From assembly GCA_016200365.1 (NCBI GenBank), contig JACQEW010000242.1:1-9963 (forward strand): DNA of 9,963 nucleotides. Direction: 5' to 3'. Below, one piece after another: positions 1 through 6,675 of this stretch. This DNA is from Nitrospinota bacterium. Lineage in GTDB: Bacteria; Nitrospinota; Nitrospinia; UBA9942. The notes below the pieces were generated by a model. The model was not told the DNA's origin and made no database searches. It was given only the letters and a program-made list of their open reading frames with translations. The stretch's first letter is position 1; every line of letters begins with the position of its first letter. The position numbers were made by a program, and so were the translations under genes.

Positions 1-257
1 CAAAGGCACAAAGGACACAAAGAAAAGAAAGGAGAAAGGGGGAAGATGGAGAAATGGAGAAAAGAAAATAAAAACATATATCCACAGATTTCACAGATTA
101 CCACAGATTAAAATCAATAATATTTTTAAAAATCTGTGTCCATCTGTGTAATCTGTGGATTGTTAAGTTTTTGTTCTTGCATTCTCCATTTCCCCCTATT
201 TCCCCATTTCTCCTTAATCTTTTCTTTTATTTCCTTTGTGAACTTTGTGTCTTTGTG
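1..257. repeat. Concentrically nested palindromic repeat upstream of the cytochrome cluster
   Basis: Three unrelated repeat types form one large palindrome, each inside the previous. The outer arms are CACAAAG-type repeats (1-22) facing CTTTGTG-type repeats (233-257). The middle arms are GGAGAAA/ATGGAGAA purine-rich sequence (about 31-61) facing TTCTCCATTTCCCC-type pyrimidine-rich sequence (about 182-213). The inner arms are CCACAGATT-type repeats (80-110) facing AATCTGTG-type repeats (131-160). The right outer arm runs straight into the ribosome binding site of the first gene. No gene was recognised in positions 1-271. Confidence 0.85.
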
Positions 258-271
258 GTGAGTTAATTCTT

Positions 272-813
272 ATGGACGAAAACAGATTAGACATAGACGA
301 AGGTTTTAGGCGGCCTGCACCGAGCAGGGGGCAGATATTTGCCATTGTATTCCTGACAGGTATAGGGCTGTCTCTATTTTATGGACTCTCAACACTCTCC
401 TTTCACTATTCATCAACAAATAAGTTCTGTTCATCCCAATGTCATGAGATGGTTGAGCCTTTTCAGCAGTATCTTAAGTCGTCTCATTATGACAGTGAGA
501 GAGGTGTTGTGGCAGATTGTGCTGACTGTCACCTGCCGCCAGGAGAGGTCAATAGATGGTATGCAAAGGTCCGTCAGGGTGTAAAGGATACGGTAATGCA
601 TTTCCTTTTAGAACCAGAAGATATTGACCATCAGAAGTGGAAGATGTCGGCAGTGAAAAATATCAGGTCAGAATCATGCGAGAGGTGTCATAAAAATCTT
701 TTCCCCTCCGGACAGAGACGGGGCGGCTTTTTAGCCCATAGGGCATTTAAGAAGGGAGAGGTGAAGAGCTGTCTAAACTGCCATGTGAATCTGGTTCATG
801 TGAGGAGGGAAAT

Positions 814-817
<4 letters not shown>
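272..817 (+). CDS. NapC/NirT/NrfH-family membrane tetraheme cytochrome c
   Basis: This 181-residue protein is a likely quinol dehydrogenase or quinone reductase that passes electrons between the membrane quinone pool and a periplasmic partner. It has a short cytoplasmic N-terminus, one membrane anchor (about residues 21-43) and a periplasmic domain with four heme sites: C53-H58, C83-H87, C136-H140 and C167-H171. The first site is followed by Glu-Met (CHEM), the CHxM arrangement known for heme 1 in NrfH, but it is spaced CX3CH instead of CX2CH. The ATG at 272 is preferred because GGTGAG lies nine bases upstream; the upstream in-frame TTG at 245 falls in the repeat. The stop overlaps the next start by four bases (ATGA), so the two are translationally coupled. 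This pairing resembles NrfH with NrfA, and the cycB product with HAO. Family assignment is firm; electron-flow direction is not. Confidence 0.9.
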
Positions 818-2103
<1,286 letters not shown>

Positions 2104-2138
2104 ACAGAGAAGACAGAAGACAGAAGACAGAAGGCAGA
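2104..2138. repeat. Solo GACAGAA heptamer array
   Basis: Copies of the GACAGAA-type unit start directly after the TGA stop of the octaheme cytochrome. No inverted arm follows, so this looks like half of the palindrome seen at 819-921 and 4421-4498. Confidence 0.8.
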
Positions 2139-2167
2139 ATAAAAACTTTTGGTTTTTTATTTCTTAT

Positions 2168-2229
2168 GCTGGTTCAGGCTTGTAGCCTGAACCAAAATAT
2201 TAAGGTTCAATCTAAAAGATTGAACCAGC
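2168..2229. repeat. Composite double-hairpin repeat
   Basis: Outer inverted arms GCTGGTTCA (2168-2176) and TGAACCAGC (2221-2229) enclose two perfect hairpins. The first is GGTTCAGGCT/AGCCTGAACC (2171-2193, loop TGT); the second is GGTTCAATCT/AGATTGAACC (2204-2226, loop AAA). It has the same plan as the elements at 4865, 5268 and 6148 but a different sequence. It could act as a transcript-end or mRNA-stability structure, but it has no downstream T run. Confidence 0.8.
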
Positions 2230-2235
2230 AATAAA

Positions 2236-3126
2236 GTGAACAGAAATGAAGTGTCATTGCGAAGGGTCCCGAACGAAGTGAGGGTTCCCCCGAAGCAATC
2301 TCATAAATATAAGAGACTCTTATGGATTGCTTCGCTATCGCTCGCAATGACAATTACTGTTCTATTTTTTTACTTGAAAGGGCGGAATGAGGGAGAAGTT
2401 TCTGCATCTTTATCAGAGGATGAGGAAATGGTGGAAATCCCGGCAGGCTCGTTTATTATGGGGAGTGAAGAAGGTGAGTTTGATGAGGTGCCTTTACATA
2501 AGGTTGAGCTGGATAGTTTTTATATGGACAGATATGAAATAACTTATCTTCAATATCAGAGATTCATCCTATACAATCCCCACTGGCAGAAGGGGAATTA
2601 TAGATTTGATGAGGCAGATGACAATTACCTGAAAGACTGGAATGGCACTGAATTCTCAGGTGGTAAAGAAAATCATCCTGTGGTTCATGTAAGCTGGTAT
2701 GCTGCCGCTGCCTATTGTAAATGGGCTGAGAAATCTCTCCCCACAGAGTCACAGTGGGAATATGCTGCAAGGGGCGGTTATGAAGGTATGAAATATGTGT
2801 GGGGTAATTCCCCTGAGACCTATCAGATTCGGGCTGGAACAGGGATAATGCCGGTTGGCAGTTACAGTATAAATGGCTTTGGACTGAATGACATGGCAGG
2901 AAATGTGTGGGAATGGACAGCAGATGGATACGGGCTTTATATGGAAGAGGAGGAGAAAAATCCGAAACCATTGTTGAATAATCATCAAAAGGTAATCCGC
3001 GGAGGCTCATGGAAGAGTGATATGAATAATCTGCGGGTATCTATCCGAAGGACAGAGAGACCAAATGCCTGCAGGGAGGATATAGGGTTCAGGTGTGTGA
3101 AACGAGCAATGAGCAACGAGCAATGA
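2236..3126 (+). CDS. SUMF1/NirV-type (formylglycine-generating-enzyme-like) membrane-anchored protein
   Basis: The 296-residue reading has a hydrophobic anchor (about residues 28-47) and a SUMF1/FGE-sulfatase domain (about 65-290). Family hallmarks are EIPAGSFIMGS, YEITYLQYQRF, HPVVHVSWYAAAAYCKWAEKSLPTESQWEYAARGG in sections, GLNDMAGNVWEW and VIRGGSW, ending in GFRC. True formylglycine-generating enzymes use a cysteine pair (Cys336/Cys341 in human). Here the matching segment reads LRVSIRRTERP with no cysteine, so sulfatase activation is unlikely. Relatives such as NirV sit beside nitrite reductase genes, and a helper role for the adjacent cytochromes is an inference. The start is uncertain: GTG at 2236 lacks a clear ribosome binding site. 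ATG at 2347 would remove the basic region; ATG at 2428, with GAGG-like bases upstream, would give a soluble 232-residue protein. Residues 6-39 and the last seven residues plus stop are encoded by two different repeats. Confidence 0.8.
   Translation: MNRNEVSLRRVPNEVRVPPKQSHKYKRLLWIASLSLAMTITVLFFYLKGRNEGEVSASLSEDEEMVEIPAGSFIMGSEEGEFDEVPLHKVELDSFYMDRYEITYLQYQRFILYNPHWQKGNYRFDEADDNYLKDWNGTEFSGGKENHPVVHVSWYAAAAYCKWAEKSLPTESQWEYAARGGYEGMKYVWGNSPETYQIRAGTGIMPVGSYSINGFGLNDMAGNVWEWTADGYGLYMEEEEKNPKPLLNNHQKVIRGGSWKSDMNNLRVSIRRTERPNACREDIGFRCVKRAMSNEQ
2252..2352. repeat. TGTCATTGCGA palindromic repeat in the SUMF1 gene N-terminus
   Basis: TGTCATTGCGA (2252-2262) pairs exactly with TCGCAATGACA (2342-2352). 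Inside these, GAAGCAATC (2292-2300) pairs with GATTGCTTC (2324-2332). In the reading frame of the surrounding gene, the left half encodes a basic, proline-containing stretch and the right half encodes WIASLSLAMT, the start of the membrane anchor. Confidence 0.85.
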
Positions 3127-3172
3127 GCAACGAGTTTTTTTACTCATTGCTCAGCACTCATTGCTCATTGCT
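3103..3172. repeat. GAGCAAT/GAGCAAC heptamer palindrome; possible terminator
   Basis: The left arm (3103-3134) alternates GAGCAAT and GAGCAAC; the right arm (3141-3172) is CTCATTG-type units, with seven T residues (3135-3141) in the loop region. It encodes the final residues RAMSNEQ and the TGA stop of the SUMF1 gene, then ends a few bases before the ribosome binding site of the next gene. A half copy (CTCATTG units only) is at 4632-4659. It could impede transcription, but the T run lies in the loop, not after the stem, so an intrinsic terminator is not supported. Confidence 0.85.
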
Positions 3173-3189
3173 TATATAAGGGAGGATAT

Positions 3190-4416
3190 ATGAATACAGA
3201 ATTAGAAAGAGAGTCTATATGGAAAAAGATTAACTTTAAGAAATTGATACCTGTTATTCTGGTGGCGGCGGTAATCTATTCACTCTTTGGTAAGAACAGT
3301 GCCGATTACTACCATGTAGTGCAGAAATGGCCCAGCGGGGAGTTAAAGATTGTTACCGAACCAGGGTTATACTGGAAGGGACCCTTCAGCAATGTAACGA
3401 AGTTTACAGTGTCAGGGGCTGTTATCTTTGAAGACCGTATAGAGAAGCTTAAAAAAGAGGAGAGGAGGATTATTGATTCCATCAGTGTGGTCTTTAAAGA
3501 TAATGGCATTGCAAATATAAGCGGTGTGGTGAGGTATACCCTCCCATCCGATCCGGATAAGATGAGGCTGATTGTCCGTGAGACACAGAATGAGGAGGTA
3601 TTACAGCAGAAGATATTGAGGAATTACATCAATACTGTTATGACCATTATTGCTGCATCATACAGCAGCACGGATTCTATCCGTGAAAGGGGGAGCTTTA
3701 TCAGGGATATATTTGATGGTTTCCAGAACGGTATGATTGCCTACGAAAAGAGGGTAACGGATGGAAATGTTATATTGACCGCACTCACGAAGACGGAAAA
3801 TGGTATACAGATACCGATAAGGATGCCGGGAATTACCGATAGATACGGTATTGCATTTAAAAATTTCACATTAAAGAAGATTGAATACGATAAGCAGTCC
3901 CAATCAAAGTTTGATGAACAGAGACTCCTTGAGCAGCAGAGGAACAATGCAATCATTGCGGCAGAAAAGGCAAAACAGGATGCCGTTACAGCAAAGGCAG
4001 AAGAGGAGAAACTACAGGCAGAGATGAGGTCAAGGGAAGAGCCTCAGAGACAGGAGGCAATAATACGGGCAGAGAAAGAGGCAGAGCTGGCAAGGATTGA
4101 GGCTGAAAAAGAGAAGGAGGTAGCAAAATTATTATTGGAAAAGGCGAAACTTGAAAAACAGACAGTAATCGAAGATGCAGAAGGGAAAAGGATGGCGGCA
4201 TTAAAAGAGGCAGAAGGCAGACAGGCGCTGGCAAAGGCTGATAACTCCCTTGAATTAAGGCTTCAGATGAAAAAGGATACCCTCATAGGCGTTGCGAATG
4301 CTTTGAAGGATGTAAAGGTTCCGTCAGCAATTGTAGGCAGTGGTGGTCAGACATCAGGAAACCCTGTCCTCGATATATTCATGTTGAATCAGTTGAAGGA
4401 ACTTACAAAGGAATGA
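3190..4416 (+). CDS. SPFH/band 7 (stomatin/prohibitin-like) membrane protein
   Basis: A 408-residue protein with one N-terminal membrane segment (about residues 18-34), an SPFH/band 7 domain (about 38-230) and a long charged coiled coil (about 235-350) rich in Ala, Glu and Lys, ending in a small hydrophobic tail (about 375-402). SPFH proteins form large membrane-bound oligomers that organise membrane microdomains or hold membrane proteases. No protease partner (HflC, FtsH or NfeD type) is visible. AAGGGAGG lies just upstream of the ATG. The gene follows the SUMF1 gene after a repeat, with the last gene of the cytochrome cluster about 60 bases away, so it may belong to the same transcript. A scaffold for the electron-transfer proteins is possible but unproven. 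Confidence 0.88.
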   Translation: MNTELERESIWKKINFKKLIPVILVAAVIYSLFGKNSADYYHVVQKWPSGELKIVTEPGLYWKGPFSNVTKFTVSGAVIFEDRIEKLKKEERRIIDSISVVFKDNGIANISGVVRYTLPSDPDKMRLIVRETQNEEVLQQKILRNYINTVMTIIAASYSSTDSIRERGSFIRDIFDGFQNGMIAYEKRVTDGNVILTALTKTENGIQIPIRMPGITDRYGIAFKNFTLKKIEYDKQSQSKFDEQRLLEQQRNNAIIAAEKAKQDAVTAKAEEEKLQAEMRSREEPQRQEAIIRAEKEAELARIEAEKEKEVAKLLLEKAKLEKQTVIEDAEGKRMAALKEAEGRQALAKADNSLELRLQMKKDTLIGVANALKDVKVPSAIVGSGGQTSGNPVLDIFMLNQLKELTKE

Positions 4417-4420
4417 CATA

Positions 4421-4498
4421 GAAGACAGAGGACAGAGGACAGAGGACAGAAGACAGAAGACAGAGGTCTGTCATCTGTCATCTGTCTTCTGTCTTCTG
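4421..4498. repeat. GACAGAG/CTCTGTC heptamer palindrome
   Basis: The left arm (4421-4465) is GACAGAG/GACAGAA units. The right arm (4465-4498) is TCATCTG and TCTTCTG units. It begins five bases after the stop codon of the SPFH gene and is the intergenic counterpart of the copy inside the octaheme cytochrome gene. Confidence 0.88.
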
Positions 4499-4501
4499 AA
4501 T

Positions 4502-4558
4502 ATTCCTGCTGCAAAATTAAGCATAAAAAAGTCTTCCTGCTTAAATATATAGCAGAAT
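4502..4558. repeat. Two-step AT-rich hairpin
   Basis: ATTCCTGCT (4502-4510) nearly pairs with AGCAGAAT (4551-4558), and inside it TTAAGCA (4517-4523) pairs exactly with TGCTTAA (4538-4544). It lies between two heptamer arrays. No further copy was noticed in the window. Confidence 0.55.
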
Positions 4559-4561
4559 ACT

Positions 4562-4592
4562 ACTGACCACTGACCACTGACTACTGACCACT
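4562..4592. repeat. ACTGACC heptamer array
   Basis: Four head-to-tail 7-nt units, ACTGACC, ACTGACC, ACTGACT and ACTGACC, then ACT. No inverted arm is nearby. The 279-base gap between the SPFH and XRE genes contains only repeats of this kind plus short unclassified sequence. Confidence 0.85.
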
Positions 4593-4631
4593 TCAATTAT
4601 TTTCTGTAGTCAAATCAATAGGTTTTAACCT

Positions 4632-4659
4632 CGTTGCTCATTGCTCATTGCTCATTGCT
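4632..4659. repeat. CTCATTG heptamer array (half element)
   Basis: Units of TTGCTCA in tandem, matching the right arm of the palindrome at 3103-3172, without its partner arm. It lies upstream of the small XRE-type gene and creates false upstream start codons for it. Confidence 0.8.
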
Positions 4660-4680
4660 TATTCTGGCATGTCTTTTGCT

Positions 4681-4698
4681 CATCTGTATATACAGATG
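4681..4698. promoter_or_regulatory. Perfect 18-bp palindrome over the XRE gene start; candidate operator
   Basis: CATCTGTATATACAGATG is an exact two-fold palindrome. Its last three bases are the preferred ATG of the XRE-type gene. Cro/CI-like dimers bind sites of about this size, so autoregulation is a reasonable inference. No binding data are available. Confidence 0.45.
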
Positions 4699-4869
4699 TT
4701 TAAAAAAGAGGACATAAAAAATATCAGAGAGGGGTTAGGGATGACGCAGGAGGCATTTTCAAGAAGGATTGGCGTCACAGTAACCACCGTCTCAAGATGG
4801 GAAAGGGGGGATTGTTTGCCAAAATCGAGGGTGGTGATTGAGAAGATAGAGAAACTTAAAAAATGGTAG
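4696..4869 (+). CDS. Small XRE-family helix-turn-helix protein
   Basis: A 57-residue protein that is essentially one Cro/CI-type helix-turn-helix domain. The signature runs from NIREGLGMTQEAFSRRIGV through TVTTVSRWERGDCLPKSR, where MTQEAFSRRIGV is the first helix pair and TVSRWERG the recognition helix and turn. No effector domain is present, so it should bind DNA as a dimer. The start is uncertain: ATG 4696 fits the domain but has no ribosome binding site and lies in a palindrome. ATG 4669 would add MSFAHLYIQ. The TTG at 4648 lies in a repeat. The final Trp codon and TAG stop overlap the GGTAGCC edge of the repeat at 4865. It may control its own gene or the small periplasmic protein downstream. 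Confidence 0.7.
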   Translation: MFKKEDIKNIREGLGMTQEAFSRRIGVTVTTVSRWERGDCLPKSRVVIEKIEKLKKW

Positions 4870-4920
4870 CCGCAGGCTTTAGCCTGCGTAAATAACGCAA
4901 CCTTAAAGGTTGCGGCTACC
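4865..4920. repeat. GGTAGCCGCA composite double-hairpin repeat, copy 1
   Basis: Outer arms GGTAGCCGCA and TGCGGCTACC enclose hairpin CGCAGGCT/AGCCTGCG (4871-4888) and hairpin CGCAACCTT/AAGGTTGCG (4896-4914). The element at 5268-5323 is close to its reverse complement. It supplies the stop codon of the XRE gene. Confidence 0.9.
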
Positions 4921-4952
4921 AAAGATGTGGGTTAGGAGAAAGGAGAAATATT

Positions 4953-5249
4953 ATGAAGAAGAATATGAAGATTGTGAGTTATTTTTTGTTTATGATGCTT
5001 ATATTTGCTGGCATTGGATGGGCTGAAGAAAAGCATATAATGGTCAAGCCTGAGGTCTTTAAAGGAAGGGATATAGAGCATATCAAGGAGGCTGTAAAGA
5101 ATTTAGAGGATACCATTAAGGTTCATTTAGATGGTGCAATTAAGGCAGGAGATGCTGCCCATGCTAAGGAGGCAATCGAGCATGCTAAGGAGGCAGTAAA
5201 GCATGCTGAAGAGGCAATAAAACACGCAGAAGAGGCTAAAAAGAAATAA
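4953..5249 (+). CDS. Periplasmic small metal-binding-like protein (SmbP-like)
   Basis: A 98-residue secreted protein. It has an N-terminal signal peptide (about residues 1-24, probable cleavage after GWA) and no cysteine. The mature part is a charged helix ending in a regular repeat: HAKEAIE, HAKEAVK, HAEEAIK and HAEEAKKK (about residues 70-98), with one histidine per heptad. This spacing puts the histidines on one helix face. It closely resembles SmbP of Nitrosomonas europaea, a small periplasmic copper and divalent-metal binding protein, so metal buffering is plausible; a purely structural helix cannot be excluded. AGGAG seven bases before the ATG supports the start. The gene is bracketed by inverted copies of one repeat (4865-4920 and 5268-5323). 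Confidence 0.75.
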   Translation: MKKNMKIVSYFLFMMLIFAGIGWAEEKHIMVKPEVFKGRDIEHIKEAVKNLEDTIKVHLDGAIKAGDAAHAKEAIEHAKEAVKHAEEAIKHAEEAKKK

Positions 5250-5267
5250 AAGTAATATTAAATTTTT

Positions 5268-5323
5268 GTAGCCGCAACCTTCAGGTTGCGGGATTTTTAC
5301 GCAGGCTGAAGCCTGCGGCTACC
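5268..5323. repeat. GTAGCCGCA composite double-hairpin repeat, copy 2 (inverted)
   Basis: The order of inner hairpins is reversed compared with copy 1: CGCAACCT/AGGTTGCG (5273-5290) comes first, then CGCAGGCT/AGCCTGCG (5300-5317), inside arms GTAGCCGCA and TGCGGCTAC. It ends two bases before the AAGGAGG of the next gene. Confidence 0.9.
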
Positions 5324-5339
5324 TAAGGAGGAATATAGA

Positions 5340-6137
5340 ATGAAAAAATTTATAAGCTTAATTTTAGTGTTTTTACTGGCTATCTGTTTTGGAGTTACAG
5401 ATGTGCTTGCCACACCATCCACAACCTACTGGACTCCAGCAACTACCGATGTTCAGCCCTATGGGGTATGGCATCTCGGTATTGATAATTATTTTACTGT
5501 AGCAAAGACCGGAGCAGATAAGTATGGGTTTCCAACTGATGTTGGTTTAACAGTTGGAGTCCTCCCCTTCGAGAAGATAAATCTTGAGGTGGGAGTAGAT
5601 TGGCTTGAGCCGTCAAATGACCCTGCTTATTTTAATGCCAAATTTGCCGTTCCAGAGAATGCCCTTTCCGAATGGTCTCCAGCATTGAATGTGGGTATTT
5701 TTAATGTGGGGACGGATGGAAGCGATACTGATGGAGATGGCAGAACAGACCAGAATATAGTCCATTTTTTGATAGGAAAGAGCCTTGGCGAAATTGGAAG
5801 GATTCATTTAGGATATTACATTGGCAACGATAAAGTCCTTTTGAACAGGGATGGCAAGGCAGAGAATACAGGATTTATGATTGGTTATGATCGCTGGATA
5901 ATCCCTGATAAATTTATGTTTGCAGCAGACTATGCCAGCGGGAAAAATGCGATTGGTGCAGGCGGCTTTGGGCTCTACTGGTTTTTCTCGAAGAATGCAA
6001 GTCTGTTAGTTGGTCCTGTATGGTTTAATGATGCAAAGGTAGCAGCCCCTCTTCCTCTATATGTGGATCCCAAGGCTGCGACAAGTGAAGGGGCATCATG
6101 GGTCTTTACAACACAACTGGATATTAATTTTTTATAG
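5340..6137 (+). CDS. Predicted outer-membrane beta-barrel protein of unknown function
   Basis: A 265-residue protein with a signal peptide (about 1-24, likely cleavage near VLA). The rest alternates polar and hydrophobic residues in strands with many aromatics, for example YGVWHLGIDNYF, INLEVGVDWL, IHLGYYIG, FGLYWFF and LLVGPVWF. The last strand, TQLDINFL, has hydrophobic/aromatic terminal residues usual in barrel proteins. I do not recognise a named family. Residues 129-137 (DTDGDGRTD) match the DxDxDGxxD calcium-binding loop of dockerin and thrombospondin type 3 repeats, in a predicted surface loop. AAGGAGG lies eight bases before the ATG. Its position just before the P-II/Amt pair suggests, but does not show, a role in passage of a nitrogen compound across the outer membrane. 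Confidence 0.7.
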   Translation: MKKFISLILVFLLAICFGVTDVLATPSTTYWTPATTDVQPYGVWHLGIDNYFTVAKTGADKYGFPTDVGLTVGVLPFEKINLEVGVDWLEPSNDPAYFNAKFAVPENALSEWSPALNVGIFNVGTDGSDTDGDGRTDQNIVHFLIGKSLGEIGRIHLGYYIGNDKVLLNRDGKAENTGFMIGYDRWIIPDKFMFAADYASGKNAIGAGGFGLYWFFSKNASLLVGPVWFNDAKVAAPLPLYVDPKAATSEGASWVFTTQLDINFL

Positions 6138-6147
6138 GGATTTCAAT

Positions 6148-6222
6148 GTAGGGCAACCCTTCAGAGCCTGCCCCGAACTTGATTCGGGGGTTGCTTTAAG
6201 CAAGGCTGAAGCCTTGCCCTAC
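6148..6222. repeat. GTAGGGCAA composite hairpin repeat with an inserted hairpin
   Basis: Outer arms GTAGGGCAA (6148-6156) and TTGCCCTAC (6214-6222) enclose CCCCGAA/TTCGGGG (6171-6189, loop CTTGA) and GCAAGGCT/AGCCTTGC (6200-6217). The plan matches the elements at 2168, 4865 and 5268. The CCCCGAA hairpin looks like a separate repeat occupying what should be the second inner hairpin. Confidence 0.8.
6203..6218 (+). promoter_or_regulatory. Weak sigma-54-like -24/-12 element before the P-II gene
   Basis: AGGCTGAAGCCTTGCC has GG and GC ten bases apart plus TTGC, the core spacing of sigma-54 promoters (TGGCACG-N4-TTGCW), but lacks the CAC part. It lies about 37 bases before the start codon of a nitrogen-regulated gene. 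It is also part of a repeat hairpin, so a chance match is quite possible. Confidence 0.2.
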
Positions 6223-6254
6223 AACGAGGGTTAAAAAAAGGGGAGGTGAAAAAA

Positions 6255-6593
6255 ATGAAAAAAATCGAGGCGATTATTAAGCCCTTTAAATTGGATGAGG
6301 TCAAAGATGAGTTGAATAAGGTAGGTGTGCAGGGCATAACAGTCAGTGAAGTGAAGGGATTCGGAAGGCAAAAGGGGCATACAGAGCTTTATCGAGGGGC
6401 GGAGTATGTGGTTGACTTTCTGCCGAAGGTTAAGATGGAGATAATCGTTCAGGACGATATAGCGGAGAAGGTTGTCCAAACCATTATCAATGCTGCAAGG
6501 ACAGGCAGGATAGGGGATGGGAAGATATTCGTCTGTTCTGTCGAAGATGTAATCAGAATAAGGACAGGTGAGAGAGGGAAGGATGCAATATAA
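6255..6593 (+). CDS. glnB: P-II family nitrogen regulatory protein (GlnB/GlnK)
   Basis: A 112-residue P-II signal protein, the standard length. Trimeric P-II proteins sense ATP/ADP and 2-oxoglutarate and control Amt transporters, glutamine synthetase adenylylation and nitrogen transcription. The T-loop signature YRGAEY (46-51) carries Tyr51, the uridylylation site, and the C-terminal signature TGRIGDGKIFV (83-93) is intact. Adjacency to an amt gene is the GlnK arrangement, where the protein plugs the transporter; Asp54 is more like E. coli GlnB than GlnK, so the symbol is a choice. ATG 6255 is preferred: GGGGAGGTG lies six bases upstream, and the GTG at 6246 is part of that ribosome binding site. 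The TAA stop shares its last base with a repeat array. Confidence 0.96.
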   Translation: MKKIEAIIKPFKLDEVKDELNKVGVQGITVSEVKGFGRQKGHTELYRGAEYVVDFLPKVKMEIIVQDDIAEKVVQTIINAARTGRIGDGKIFVCSVEDVIRIRTGERGKDAI

Positions 6594-6655
6594 AAGCTCA
6601 AAGCTCAAAGTTCAAAGCTCAAAGTGCTTTCAGCTTTTAGCCTTGAGCTTTCAGC
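6593..6655. repeat. AAAGCTC heptamer palindrome between P-II and Amt genes
   Basis: Five 7-nt units (AAAGCTC, AAAGCTC, AAAGTTC, AAAGCTC, AAAGTGC; 6593-6627) are followed by a degenerate inverted arm with TTGAGCTTTCAGCT (6642-6655). It fills nearly the whole gap between stop and next ribosome binding site. Confidence 0.85.
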
Positions 6656-6675
6656 TAAACAAGGGGGGATTTAAA

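Noticed and set aside
245..271. Nine-codon upstream extension of the tetraheme cytochrome from a TTG
   Set aside because: The extension lies in the CTTTGTG repeat arm, and ATG 272 has a well-placed GGTGAG.
2564..3010. 148-codon minus-strand frame within the SUMF1 gene
   Set aside because: It has no coherent domain, lies opposite a well-supported conserved domain and has the composition of an antisense shadow.
3135..3180. Intrinsic terminator after the SUMF1 gene
   Set aside because: A strong stem is possible, but the T run is in the loop and no T run follows the right arm.
4421..4660. Possible CRISPR array in the repeat-rich gap
   Set aside because: Units are 7 nt, contiguous and of several unrelated sequences, with no spacers, and no cas genes are present.
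6568..6675. 36-codon upstream extension of the Amt gene
   Set aside because: It overlaps the P-II gene and the AAAGCTC repeat. ATG 6676 has a strong ribosome binding site and begins a normal signal peptide.
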